Source of the DNA: Mucidula mucida
Lineage: Eukaryota > Basidiomycota > Agaricomycetes > Agaricales > Physalacriaceae
Assembly (NCBI GenBank): GCA_015501055.1
Contig: JADNYV010000003.1
Coordinates: 558,001-622,000 of the forward strand
DNA length: 64,000 nt
Reading direction: 5' to 3'
The notes beneath the pieces were generated by a model. The model was not told the DNA's origin, made no database searches, and worked only from the letters and a program-made list of their open reading frames with translations. This document shows, piece by piece, positions 12,304-24,045 of this stretch (position 1 is its first letter; each line of letters starts with the position of its first letter). The position numbers were made by a program, and so were the translations under genes.

Positions 12304-14871
12304 ATGGGATCCTCACATTCTATCATCTCGGATCCTCACCGTTTCGCAACACCCATAACATCGGACGAGGATGTTATTAGGGTGCAGGGAAACCCCTTCA
12401 AAAGCTATGACTACGTCATCGTAGGAGGAGGTTTGTGCAGCTTGGCAACTTCTTGACACGTTGGATTTACGCCTTCAAGGAACCGCTGGCTGCGTTTTAG
12501 CGTCACGACTTTCGGAGGACCGCAGCGTCAACGTATTGCTTATTGAGGCTGGGAAGAGGTTCGTGTCCCATCACACAGCAGGATCATTCGCGTCTCAATG
12601 TAGCATCGTTTGAAGCAATCAGGGCGTACGAAATGCTATCATTCCCCTTGCATTTCCCCTGATGATGAAGAGCGAGTACGACTGGAACTATGAACAGTGT
12701 GAGCTTGAATCCCATGAGCTATCTTGAACGTGAGATTGACGATCAACTGCTCTAGTGGGATGTCGACTCTTGGTGGCCGTACTAGTTATTGGCCCCGCGG
12801 ACGACTTCTTGGTGGAACGAGGTGAGCTGCGCGGTATAGATTGGGGTTTCCTCTCCTCATCACAGTGAACTACAGCTCTATCAATGGCTCAATGTATCAC
12901 CGTTGCGCGCCGGAAGGTACATGCCCCGACAATGTTACTTCTTATTTTCACTGACTCCACTGCTTTAGACTTTTCTGCCTGGGTGCAGGAAGGCGCCAAA
13001 GGATGGGATTATGAGACCATGAAGCCGTCAGCCGTTCTTCTTCGACGCGCCACGTCCTGCCTAAAACTTATTCATCCAGTTATTTCCGCAAGGCCGAGAG
13101 TTATTCCCCTCATTCCGACTATCCCAACATAGACCCCGCGCTTCATGGCACGGATGGTCCGGCCGCGACTACTCATGGTGTCATTGCGGTAAGCTTGCTT
13201 TAACTTTGGCTAGACACGAGTGCCTTGCTGACAATCTTGTTACAGCCCATCACGAGGGATATCCTGCGTTCCAGCGTGAATGTTGGTATACCTCATGTTC
13301 AGTGAGCGTAGTTTTTTGTAATGTTGACCACAGCATGCTCATCACGCGTCTCAGTGACTTCAACACGGATGCTGGACCAACTGGAGTCGGTCTGTTTGTT
13401 CGTAACGTAACCAAGAACGGCAATCGCGTCTCTGCTGCCACGGGATACCTACCTCCCTCAGTCCTAGCTCGTCCCAATCTGACTGTCGCAGTGGAATGTA
13501 TGGTGGAGAAGGTCGTAATGACTTCAAATGACAAGGTGCCTCGTGCGACGGGCCTCATCTTCTCTACCTCCAGGGCGGACAACGTTTCTACGTTCCCGCT
13601 TCCAAGGAAGTGATCATCTCAGCTGGAATTATCGGAACGCCTCAAATCCTAATGCTTTCCGGAATTGGGCCAGCAGGGGACTTGGAAAAGCTGGAGATTC
13701 CGGTTGTACGTGACCTTCCGGTCGGTGAATATCTTCAGGATGTGAGTTCTTGACTGAACAATTTCGATTAATGGAGAATTCAACTGGCCTATGTAGCACT
13801 TCTCGCCTGGTCCTATGTTGATTCGAGCCAAGCGTGGCACCTGGGATCATCTTCTTCGGCCTCTCGGTGCTTTATGGGCCTATGTAGTCTGGCTGTTCAC
13901 TGGCAAAGGCCCTCTTTCGTCCTTGAGTGTGCAAGTGGCCTGCTTTGTTCGTTCTGATGATATGAGGTCCGTCGATGCCCATGCATTTCCTTTTTTGTAA
14001 CCAATTTGACACGTCCATTAGCTTGCCCATGCACGACGGAGCAAAGAAATACCCAGCGTTGGACCTTTGCTCAGGGCCTACCGCTCCAGATATTGAACTA
14101 TTCTTCGCACCCTTCCTAACCCCTCCACTTGGCCAGAAGAAACCTTGGCCTTTCCCTGGACTGACGGCTGTGAGTTCTATTACTTTGTTTTTGTGGACTC
14201 CTAATTAATGTCGTGCTTTGCATAGGGTATCCTCCTCTTAAAGCCAGCAAGTTATGGTACAGTCAAGCTCGTGAGCCGAAACGTCTGGGACTATCCCAAA
14301 ATCGATCCCAAGTATGTCTCAACATTCCACGACGCGCTTGGATGCTCATATCATGTAGTTACGTTGGCGAGAGTAGCGACATGGCACTCTGCATCATGGC
14401 CATCAGGCTGATGATGCGCATTGCACGCGCCAAGCCTTTCGCAGACTCCCTCGATCTTCCCAAGGACTCCACCGACAAAGCCTCTTTGTTCTGGCCAACG
14501 GATTGCAATCCCGACACGGTGCGTCCAAAGATCACGTGGTCGCGATGCGAAGAGAACTGATATAATTAAAGGTCTCCGACGATGATATTGAAGCTTGGAC
14601 CAGACTACATGGCCAGTCTACAGGCCATCCGGTACGCGTGTCATTGCCATTACCGTAACGGTCAATATCTCATGTGCTATTACAGACGTCAAGTGCGAGA
14701 ATGGGCAGTTCGCCGAGCAACAGTGTCGTAGATAGTCGATGCAAGGTGCATGGCGTGGAAGGGTTGAGGGTTTGTGATGCCAGCGTGTTTCCGACACAGG
14801 TGTCGGGACATCCGGCTGCCGTCATCGTCGCTGTCGCAGAGCGGTTGGCAGACATCATCAAAGGTTTCTGA
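12304..14871 (+). CDS. GMC (FAD-dependent) oxidoreductase (cluster)
   Basis: Glucose-methanol-choline family flavoenzyme, aryl-alcohol-oxidase-like, oxidising an alcohol with O2 or another acceptor. The FAD motif starts at YDYVIVGGG, is interrupted by an intron and continues GTAGC. It is followed by [33 protein letters not shown] and the GMC signature region [22 protein letters not shown]. Signature 2 ([21 protein letters not shown]) is present, and so are the C-terminal catalytic histidines in GHPTSSARMG and [14 protein letters not shown]. About 13 exons. At 13573-13575 a G run is one base short of keeping the frame; a 38-nt intron could bridge it but would delete the conserved RATG segment. 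Cluster member by position. Confidence 0.84.
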
Positions 14872-16549
14872 ACGGGGCCATCTCGAGTTTGTTTGGTGTT
14901 ACTCAAATAATGGATTTCGTGATTTGGCAAATCAAGTGAACCTAAGTCCTAACTAAGACATGCAAGTCTTTGCAGACATATATGCGCACAGTGTCCGACA
15001 GTGTCAGAAAAGTATCGCAACTCGGAACAGTAAACATCGACAACCCACCAGCAAGTTCGCATTGACAGAAATAGTGCCATGTGCCGTTGCTACACTGCAA
15101 CTCTATAGCCAGATCTCTGATAAGGCCAGTCCTAGAGCCGTCTGCAAAAGTAAATTGCACAGTTAGAAACTCGAGTCGAGTGTTGGAGCAGTCTGATTTA
15201 GATTGACACCGAAACTGGGACTGAGCTTCTTCCAGAAGGTATAGAGAGGCGGGATGAAAGAGATTAGTCATTTGGATCCACCTCAGTAGTAGTGAAAGGA
15301 AATTTGGGGTACTTACTAGTTCAAACGTTGATCTCACTGCCTTCAAGTACACCAATTCCCGTCTTCTGCGTTCTCCAATACACATGGTATAAGCTTTCGT
15401 CATCTGGAAGTGACAGCGCGGATGAGACGAAATCCCGGTCACGCCGCCCTGTGGCGCAAATTTCGAAAATAGCGTGATAAGTAATCGGACCGTCGCGACT
15501 CACATATCACCGGCATTTTAAGACTGATATGTAAGAGGTCTGAAGAAGTCAATGACGAAATGGGCACATATCTACTTGAATCTAAATCCTGGTGAATACT
15601 TCCGCATCCGCATGAGGAATTGATTGCATGTAAGATCTTTCTGGAGAGCATACGAAGTGGAGCAAGAGGCGATTCCTAACACCGAGAAGAGATTCCCGAA
15701 AGAAATAAAGTCGAACGCGGGGCACTTGGCCGACTGCCCGAGCCAAGTATGGTAAACCCTTGCGTCACGCTCCCAGAATTCCGGTCTAAGAAAACATGCG
15801 ACTGATAGTAGCATCTCCGAAGAGGCGTCAATCATACGAGTAATACAACAGATTACAGAAATCTCCGAGTCGACTGCCGAGACAGCGATTTCACACGTAT
15901 GTGTATCCAGGAAGCGCCGGGGTATTAATTACGAGCGTGTGCCTACGCAAGAGAGCACAAGATCAGAGTTGCTTGAAGGAGCACAGAAGGAGCAAGACGA
16001 GGTCAAGGTGATGGTTGTTCCAGATAAGTCACGTCGATCACCTCAGGCTCGGCATTGAGCGGCTCGGTACTTGACTTCACGTTCTCCAATTCCGTGCGTG
16101 GTTTACGACAACGACGCGTAGATCGGTTATACTGAAGACAGGCTATATGGAGGAATCATAAGGCCACATAATCACGCCAACCCACCGGAAGGAGGCATCG
16201 CGACTAGTACAACTTGAAAGGAATGTTCTTCGACTCGTCGAGTCCGAACCGAGCATTCTCATCTACAGTGCTGGTCTATTAAGCATTGGACACCATGATA
16301 CATTGCAGCGTCTATGTTATTTAATCCATTATCGTGACTCTCGTTATCGTGAAGTTGAAGATTGAGAAGTTCGGCAATATCTTGAAGAGGTCGTTTGGAC
16401 TCGTGAAAGCTCACGAATTGAAGGCATTGACAACGTAGAATTTACTTCGTACATTCGAACAAGTACAATACTACGATACAATAGACATACAATGTGAGCC
16501 TAGTTGTAGTAGCGTCTCTACATCTAGTAGACCTAGACTAGCGGGCCGT
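14872..16549. other. About 1.7 kb non-coding, convergent 3' regions
   Basis: Between the stops of the GMC oxidoreductase and the FAD monooxygenase. Frames of up to 166 codons occur on the minus strand at 14942-15442, but they lack domains, splice partners and codon bias. No repeat or mobile element signature was seen. Confidence 0.45.
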
Positions 16550-18378
16550 CTAACCAAGAGTCTTCTCAACGAGATCTAGAGCTTTCTTCTGCTCATCTTC
16601 AGGACGCCAAGTCCAGGCCCATTCCATCTCCGCCTGCATACGCTTCCCAAGCGTATCCAAGTCGCGGCGGCAACCTCATCATGCAGAGCGCAATCTACTC
16701 CGGTCGCCCGCGAACTCTCTAAAACGTGTCGAGAGAATGGAACACGGATCTCTGAGTAGATCTCGAGGGCTTTGGTCACGTTCTCCCTGGTGATGGACGG
16801 GTGCGAGAGGATCGTCGAGAGAATGTAAGCATCCTACAGAGGCGCGTAGATGAGCATTCTTTTGGGGGCAGAGACAAAAGGAAAAGAGTTACCTCGATCG
16901 CTTGGCCTGCCCCGGCTCCTTGGAAGTTAGTCATAGCGTGCTAAAGTAATGGTTCTTATCAGGTAACAGAACTTCAGGATGGAGAAGCACACGAACCGCC
17001 TAAAAGTCAGTGTCAGACAACGAAATACTCTCGAGAATTCATCAAAATGCTCACTGCATCTCCCAGGAGCACGACGCGGGACGCATTGAAAAATGGCAAC
17101 CCGGTGACGGTACAAATGGCCCATCGGCTGACAACGGGATCAACGCACTGAAAGTACGAATATGAGTTAACAAAAATCCTATAAGAAATTATGCTCCCAC
17201 CTTGAGGATAGCCTGTACATCTGGTTCCCAGCCGGGATACAATGAGGCAAGATGCTCAGAGCTGACATCCGTCACCCATGGTTCGGGGTAGTCGTCTCCC
17301 TCACGGGTGTAATCGCACTTGTAAATGCCAATGTTGACAACCTTGCTATTTTCCGACTGTATAGGATAGGACATAATGTGCTGCATTGAACCATGATTGA
17401 ATAGTGTGAGGGAGAGACGGGAGAAAGAATTCTGACCTTTTCTTTGCCCAGGAACTACGATAGCACATTTCAGTCATCAGAATACGATTTACTATCATGA
17501 TGATGAAAAACCGACCTGGGTGGGAGACTGGAAAGCGTGATGGTTCGGCGCGAACTCGCGCAGCTTGTCCGCCGGGATGACTGTGCGGAATACCTCTACG
17601 CCGCTGAAGCGTGCCTTGATATGGGAGCGCAACTTGGTGGCTTCAGCAGATCGACCCTCCTTCTCTGCTTGTTCCGCTGCCGCGGTGTACATCGTGGCGC
17701 GTACGGCGGATTTGATTCCATCGGCCCCAATGAGTATATCACACGTGGCCGTCGTTCCGTCCTGGAAGTGTAGCTCAATTGGCTCCGATTGGTTAGATGG
17801 CTCGGTGTAGCTAACCAAACGCTTCGACGTGAACGTTTTGGTGCGAGACGGGAGCTCTTTCAAAAGCGCTGCGTGGAAATGACTGCGGCGGAAGCGCGTG
17901 TAACCGGCTAAGATAGGACGTCATAATGAGATGGGTTCATACGCGGTGAAGAGTAGACATACCTAGGCCCATGCACATGAAGATGTCTTCGCCAACGGCT
18001 TGATCAGACTTGCGATAGAGAACCGTCGGTACTTGAGAACCAACATCAGCGCCTTGTTCAGCAACTCGGAACGTAACTGACCCATCTCGTCGCGTGGAAT
18101 CTGATCCTTGGGCAAGAGTGGTACCAGGTATTGTTGCAGTCCAAGCAACTTGAGGACCGTCCATGGCCTCCATGGTATGCCGATCGCGACGCCGATCTCT
18201 CCGAACTTGGAGGCTGCTTCGTACACGACGACTTCGAGGTTTTCAGACTTGGACAAGGCGAGAGCCGCGATGACGCCTCCCACACCACCACCGCTGAGTG
18301 AGACTCGGATTAGGATTATACACGTCGATGAACGGAATGTACACACGCGATTGCAATTCTAAGTTTTGGAGAGGCCAT
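16550..18378 (-). CDS. str9: FAD-dependent monooxygenase, Str9-like (cluster)
   Basis: Class A flavoprotein hydroxylase of the salicylate-hydroxylase type. It begins MASPKLRIAIA, then after an intron the dinucleotide motif GGGVGGVIAALAL and VVVYEAA. The DG motif is ILIGADGIKSAVR, and the third FAD motif RVVLLGDAAHAM..GAGAGQAIED is present. The C-terminus is EMEWAWTWRPEDEQ. About 440 residues. In strobilurin clusters the homologous oxygenase performs the oxidative rearrangement of prestrobilurin A; the context here (PKS, PAL, two methyltransferases) supports the same role. It is divergent from methyltransferase A across 659 bp. Oddities: the GDAAHAM motif needs a 3-nt exon at 16997-16999, and one base is missing in a G/C run at 16674-16675 before the last 35 codons. 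Confidence 0.84.
16997..16999 (-). other. Candidate 3-nt microexon in the FAD monooxygenase
   Basis: On the minus strand the triplet GCG is flanked by ..TTTTAG before it and GTTCGT after it. Using it adds exactly the second Ala of the conserved GDAAHAM motif. Skipping it joins GDA to HAM directly and keeps the frame. Confidence 0.5.
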
Positions 18379-18851
18379 TGTCGGTACTTGGAGGACGTAT
18401 GTCGAATCTTCGAGGAAGACGAAAACAAGTGTTTGAGTTTTGTGAGCCTTATGTACGACTGATTTGGCAGCTCGTATGACTGATTTGACTTTACTTGACA
18501 CTTTCCCCCTGCTTTTCCCCGTTTCCCTATTTGAATTGATGATGATACACTAACTAGTAACGACGAGACACCGTTGTCTATAACTAAGGCCCAGACGCCG
18601 TCATCCAAGCTTGGGTCATCCAGCTATGGTAGTGCGTCAACCTGCGTGAACGCTACGCGAGTCCTTCCATTCTCAGCGGGGTATTTCTCAGCGTCCTCGC
18701 GTAACGGATTATTCTTAGTCGCTAATCACCAAGTCTTATTGGAAATAATTACTCGCCGACGGAGACTTGCTCGGAGACAGGGCCGCTGCCCCGTTACTTA
18801 TCTCCATTGACCGCGAATCGCATCGGTCGCCAATCCCAGTGGATTTTCGGT

Positions 18852-18862
18852 GGTCACGTCAC
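18852..18862 (+). promoter_or_regulatory. GGTCACGTCAC element, copy 1
   Basis: Eleven bases identical to the reverse complement of 18951-18961. A one-mismatch copy lies in the CoA ligase/PAL promoter. The ACGTCA core resembles bZIP/CRE-type sites, but the binding factor is unknown. Confidence 0.4.
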
Positions 18863-18950
18863 AGTAGATCGGGCCATCCAAATCGGTCGAGATAGAGACC
18901 AGAGCTCGCGGCCGGGATCTCCGAGCTATTCAAATAGGTCGCTCCGGATG

Positions 18951-18961
18951 GTGACGTGACC
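18951..18961 (-). promoter_or_regulatory. GGTCACGTCAC element, copy 2 (inverted)
   Basis: Reads GTGACGTGACC on the plus strand, the exact inverse of copy 1. It is preceded by GCTCCGGA, which also occurs next to the related element upstream of PAL. It lies about 30 bp upstream of the TATA box of methyltransferase A. Confidence 0.4.
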
Positions 18962-18989
18962 CGAGACTTATGAACGATGTCAACGATGG

Positions 18990-18998
18990 TTATATATA
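18990..18998 (+). promoter_or_regulatory. TATA box of methyltransferase A
   Basis: TATATATAA about 40 nt before the ATG at 19038, spaced as expected for a short leader. Confidence 0.5.
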
Positions 18999-19037
18999 AC
19001 ATTGGTTCAATAATCCCGACCTCCAAACTCCCTCAAC

Positions 19038-20239
19038 ATGGCTGCAGCTGACGTCCAGACTCCCTATGTCCTAGTGGTAGGTGGATGTCCTTTTGCTCAT
19101 GGTGTATCACTCATGAAATCCCTACAGGCCAATGAAGCTGAATGGGCCAGGTACGATTTCTACCATCCCTGTCGATCTATTCGTGTCATTGAAGCGTGCA
19201 CTTAGGCTTGATGCTATGCACAATGGAATCGACAAGTTCTTGGGTGGCAAGCTATCGCCCGCAGACTTAGGGAAACCTCAAAAGATCCTCGAAATCGGGT
19301 ACGAAGTCTTTCCGCGATTCTCCTCGGATCGTCCTCGCTGACTTTTGTGCAGCGCTGGTTCAGGCGCATGGTGAGCCTAAATTCGAGTTACCGCGCTTGC
19401 AATTGATTCGTTGCTTCGTAGGGCCATTCAAGCCGCTAAGGCCTACCCTGATGCCGACGTCCTGGCCGTCGACATGAACCCGCTTCCTGCTAGGTAGGTT
19501 CCGTACGAACCATGCAGGTGAAGCCCGTGACGAATTGATACACTTCCAGGCCCCTGCCTCCCAATGTTCGCTACCAACAGCTCAATGTACTAGAGCCCTT
19601 CCCGTTTCCAGCGGAGAGCTTTGATGTCATTCACATCCGACTGGTTCTCTGCCATGTGAGACTGTCTGGACAATCTTCTATGCCAACCCCGCTGACTTGA
19701 GCTGATCTATTTCAGCTCCCGGACGGGCATTCGGTCCTTTCTCGCATCATCGATCTTGTGTCGCCAGGCGGCTGGCTTCTGGTCGATGATATCGACTGGT
19801 CCGAGGCCTTCCAAGGTTTGGACAAGGCTCCAGGAATTAAGCTCGGCCTCTCAGCTTTGGTGAAATCTATGGAATCGGAAGCCGGCGATCCTCACTATGG
19901 CAAGACGCTCAAATCGTATCTTGAGGCCTCCAGCAAGCTCAGTGAGGTTCACGTACGAGAGGTTGATCTGCCCATCAATCCCATCCCCGAAGGTATGTGC
20001 CCCCAACGAGGCGCTTTCAAACGTGTTGCTTATGTTTAGCAGAGCCGGCCTTGGCGGGGCTCAGTCAGATGATGAGGAAGGCCCTTGTTGGTGCTCTGGG
20101 CGCTGCTACGGTCAGTCCTACTACGGTCGGACTAACGAAGGAGGTGCAGCAAGGATTCTTAGAAGAGATGGGCCGTGACGACATGGAGTGGCAGTATTCG
20201 TGCCAACTGTACTTCGCATGGGTGAAGAAGCGCGCCTAA
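19038..20239 (+). CDS. SAM-dependent methyltransferase A (cluster O-methyltransferase)
   Basis: Class I Rossmann methyltransferase. Eight exons splice cleanly, giving roughly 285 residues. Motif I is ILEIGAGSGAWAIQAA, the acidic end of strand 2 is VLAVDMNP, motif II/III is FDVIHIRLVLCHLPDG, and the post-motif is LVSPGGWLLVDDIDW. The C-terminus is VQQGFLEEMG..WVKKRA. In strobilurin biosynthesis two O-methyltransferases methylate the carboxyl and the enol oxygen of the rearranged intermediate; this and the paralogue at 31736-32955 are the natural candidates. All seven intron positions and phases match that paralogue, so the two arose by duplication. Which of the two reactions it catalyses cannot be told. 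Confidence 0.86.
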
Positions 20240-23200
20240 GTAATGTATTCGTGTACAAGTAACCTGCGTCCAGGATTATATATGTGATCTTCGTTTCGAC
20301 TACCGATGCGTCGAAATCGACATGAATGTATGCGCCAGTTCGTCGTCCTGCACGCAACAAAAGAAGTCGATATCAGTAGCGCTCCAGCCAATGCATAGGT
20401 CAAATCAGGCAGTTCCACCTGGTAGATACAGATATTTGTGACAACAAACGGTCGTTAGTCGAATTGCATAAGTACAGGTATCATACAGCATCGATATCCT
20501 CAATGGCGTCTGCCAGAGACATTCTGGACCAATGGCGGCAACAAAATCAATTAACATGACGCCACCACTCTGAACCGCTCGAAAAGCTGGCATGAAGCGG
20601 CTGGTTCGAAACGCTTCATTAGCTCTTCGTTCGGCGCAAATCACGCCGGTGGCGAGTTTGGAAGGAAACTCACTGGCATAGGACCTATGAGGAAGCTTGC
20701 TGCCGCTGGAGTACGAAACTCTGCAGGGCCAAGATCCCGGCATTCCCGACCAGCGTCACGAACATTCGACAGCGGAACTGTTTCTGCAACATTGTACGCC
20801 AAGTCCTACTCATGACATAAAAAGTAACGTCCAAAAATTGGATACTTGGTGCGCGCGGGATATGAGCGCCCGGAACTTCATTCAACATTCATCTGTGACT
20901 TCTTTGACATAACTTCAATCATGGACGCACGGTTAATCTTCCGAGGATCGGGGTGAATAACGTTCAATGTAGATCGGAAGATTTCCGAAAGTAGCGCACC
21001 ACTAGTCACTATGGTCCATTGTTTGGGTAGTGCTGCTTCTGATCGCAGCGAGCTGCCGAAGACGTCAGTCGAGATACGTGGCTAAAATTTGGCGGAAGCG
21101 ATACCGGTACAAGAGGTCAAGACGTTCCGTGTAGCTCACCAACATTGAAGGTCCTGGAATGCGAGTGTTCCATACCTTTCAGGACTACGGAGGTAGTTCC
21201 ATGTCGTACAATCCGCGAAGCAAGTATCTCTAGCGAAAGCCTCGGAACGAAGCGTAAGCTGAGTGCTCGCACTGCAATTTGAGACCCCTAGAGGGCTGAG
21301 TTCGTAATTCGACCTGCTACAGAGTTACATTGAGTTCAAATCCCAGCATTCTCCATGAGGAACACAGAAGAAGAATATATGCTTATCCGTAAGTACTAAC
21401 GTACAGGAAGCCATGATATAGCCTTCGCGTGCAGGAGCTCGGACAAAGCAGTTTCAAGATGGCGTCTCTCCACATCGTAGTATTTACGAGATAAAGATGA
21501 TATTCATCAGCTTGTCCCATGATAGTATCGCCAGTGGTGGCATTCACAGTTTGCACAAGTGACAGGAATCTTGGAAGGCCACAGTGCACCATCACAAAAG
21601 TGGAACGACAGCGTTGTGAAGGCAGTAGATCATTCCGAGTCGCACAGATAACTTTGTATCCTATTTTGGGGCGGTCGACGAATCCCTTACTATTAGTAGT
21701 CAATTAGTAGTTCTCCATGCGGCACGGTCATGTACTTACAACCTTGGGATACTAAGCATTCAAGGCGATACGCTCTTCTCTCCGAAGAATCTTGGAGTCT
21801 ATTAATCTAGTATTCGCATCAATCTACGAGAATAAATATTCTACAAACCTAATTAGACCGAAATAGCTGACCTTCAGATAGTCATCCGTGCACGCGTGTA
21901 TAATTATGCGGCGTTACTACTAGAAACCGCCAGCGGAGTCCTAATGCCATCATTAGAGACTGTGCCAAACAACAAACAAAAAAGGAGACGGGAAGCAATC
22001 TTCATGGTATAACATGGGGTGAGGTGTGGCGCATGCACGGCATTGTACGGTCATTGTACGGTCTTGAAGCATCAGCGGAACAATTATGGTAAATCGGAGA
22101 TGATGATCAGTATAAATCAAGCCCGCAAGACGAATGGCCCTAGCTATGAGTACACAACGCAGGATTCCAAGTCCCGATATCATATGAGGATCTCGCTGAG
22201 ATAGAGCGCGATCCACAGTATAAAAATGGAGAGAAGAAGAAATTGGCGCACTATCTAGTTTGTTACTTCTCAGATTAAATGGATGGTAGCCATATTTCCC
22301 GTTTCTCAGTGCATTTGACGAGCTCATTTCCAGGATTTTTGCCGCAGGAAGACTCAACGCGCCCCTCCTGCCTTTTACGACTAAACCCATTGAATTCGGT
22401 TGACTAGCCAAGCGCTACGGCTCCCCGTCTTTTGGCCTTGTGGGCGCATAGTACGTGAGCGCTAGTCTTTCACCGCGTTCTCTTCGGAGAGGCAATTGCA
22501 AGGGAAGCCGAGCTGTCGTTCCTAGGGTAGATGGAACAGACAGTGGTGAAAGATATCAGGAGCATAGGACCGGTGAAATCTAAGCAGGGAAGATTTTGAG
22601 GCAAAAACGGATCCGGCTCGTTTGATCGCATTGATGAACGGAAACGCGTAGATCTCTCTTGGGTTTGCTCTTTATCTTCTGCAAGAGTCACCAATCGTGT
22701 ACTAAGGGAGGTAAGAACGGCATGCGCATCGTCTCTCATTCTGTAGCAGTGCCGACCATATCTTTTAGTTCAGGCTTGTCTTCACTGCAAGTTGTGCCGA
22801 TGCATAGATGGAGCGCCAAACCACCAGAGATGTCATGATCGACGATGAAGAATGCAAGGCGAAAGTGAACAACAAGCGTGTCGTGGAAGCCATGAAGTGG
22901 CATGTCTTGAGCGAAAATATCGGCTTTCCGTGATGTCCAAGTTCGGTTTACGTACTGGCGCGCAGAATTCAAGGAATAGATAAGAAAGCCTGCGCACAGT
23001 TTGACAGTGGTCGTGAAGCTTATTGTTTCATAGGTGTGGTGGTGGTGGTGGTGGTGGTGGTTTAAATCGGGCAATGAGATCCACGTGCACCGCATTCGAC
23101 TAAACTGGAGGCTCGACTAACCTTCGACCAGTCAAGCAACATATCAAGAACTTTGGACTCCCTACAGCCCCGGGGCAAGCAACACGAAGCACGGGTTTAC

Positions 23201-23278
23201 AAGATCTTTCTTAGCGAGGGCATTATGAACTCTTTACGAGGTAGACGAATGTTTCCTAACTTTGGCAGTACGACTTCT
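20240..23278. other. About 3 kb without a recognisable gene
   Basis: The longest gene-free stretch inside the cluster. Frames of up to 150 codons (for example minus 21953-22411 and 22470-22739) show no domain or intron partner. Only short repeats were found: a (GGT)8 tract at 23038-23061 and an 11-bp tandem duplication CATTGTACGGT at 22041-22062. No transposon ends were recognised. Confidence 0.45.
23038..23061. repeat. (GGT)8 microsatellite
   Basis: Eight perfect GGT units directly upstream of a TTTAAA. It is not in a coding frame I can support. Confidence 0.9.
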
Positions 23279-24045
23279 TCACTGAATCTTAGCTACAGTT
23301 TCGATCTGCGCAGACTTGATGCGCGAACGCATATCTATCCAAAACGGAAATCCGAAAATGAAGGTGCCAAGAACATATCCAGCCTGCACAGTTGTCAGAC
23401 ATTTTGAAGGAATGGGTGCAATCTCGACGTACACCTGTCGTGAAGTTCCCCGCGTGTTTGCGCGCAAGGTTGAGCGTGTAAAGGGCTTGCAGGCCGTGTA
23501 CCGCAAACGTGAATGCCCATATACCTTTTAGGGTTGTACCTTCCACGTAGGTATTCGGGACGAAGGTAAGGTAGAGAAGGCCACAGACGGTGCCGAGTGT
23601 CGTCTTGAACACAAGAGTAGGGAAGCGGAAGGTGCTGACCACAGGGGATTTGATCTGTAAGAAGACGTCGATTTCATGCAGTCTCGAAGGTAGGAAGATT
23701 GCCGTACCAGTCCAAGGCCTTCTAGCGCTCGCGCCTTCATTTCAAGGAGGCGCGGCTTAACGTCTTCATAGCCAGCAAATGGGCGATCCAGCACAACCCG
23801 GACCTGCTTCTTGCTCCCGTTCTTGAACGTACAAGTGAGTGTAATGCTCTAATGATGCAGTTGAGAACAGAGCAACGGAGGATTCGCCAGACACAAGTAA
23901 CCTTGGAGTCGATTGCAGACACTTCGGCGGCGGTGATGGTCTCTGCGACCTTGCCATACCATTTGGCGTATGCGCGTAGAGTCTCCGGCTGCTTCGACAG
24001 ATACGCCTTGAGTTCTCCAGATTTGTTTGCAACGGGGTCGGCCAT
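23279..24045 (-). CDS. DUF2470-domain membrane protein
   Basis: From ATG 24045: MADPVANKSGELKAYLSKQ, then a DUF2470 core (heme-iron-utilisation/FMN-binding-like fold) with TCTFKNGSKKQVRVVLD and the conserved FAGYEDVKPRLLEMKARA. The second half has several hydrophobic segments (TTLGTVCGLLYLTFV, GIWAFTFAVHGLQALYTL, YVLGTFIFGFPFWIDMR), so it is an integral membrane protein. Four exons fit in frame and give about 220 residues. This arrangement is a common uncharacterised fungal family of unknown function. It sits inside the cluster but has no obvious part in strobilurin chemistry; I take it as a bystander. Confidence 0.75.

Larger units (their letters stand above)
18379..19037. promoter_or_regulatory. 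Divergent promoter, FAD monooxygenase / methyltransferase A
   Basis: 659 bp between two cluster genes. It holds a TATATATAA box for the plus-strand gene, a pair of inverted GGTCACGTCAC elements 99 bp apart, and a GCTCCGGA directly before the second one. Confidence 0.6.

Noticed and set aside
11834..12316. 160-codon minus-strand frame overlapping the GMC start
   Set aside because: Overlaps the promoter and first codons of a well-supported gene, crosses a ten-G run and has no family features.
13561..13640. GMC oxidoreductase as a pseudogene
   Set aside because: The rest of the gene keeps all motifs and splice sites, and the same one-base G-run shortening is seen in essential genes, so a sequence error is the simpler explanation.
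14942..15442. 166-codon open frame on the minus strand
   Set aside because: No start context, splice partners, domain or coding-like composition; frames of this length occur by chance at this base composition.
17990..18090. Frame change in the N-terminal part of the FAD monooxygenase
   Set aside because: It is explained by a normal 50-nt GTCAGT..AAG intron joining DEM to VPTVLYRKSDQ.
21953..22739. Minus-strand frames of 152 and 89 codons in the cluster gap
   Set aside because: No recognisable domain and no introns that extend them; no promoter elements seen.
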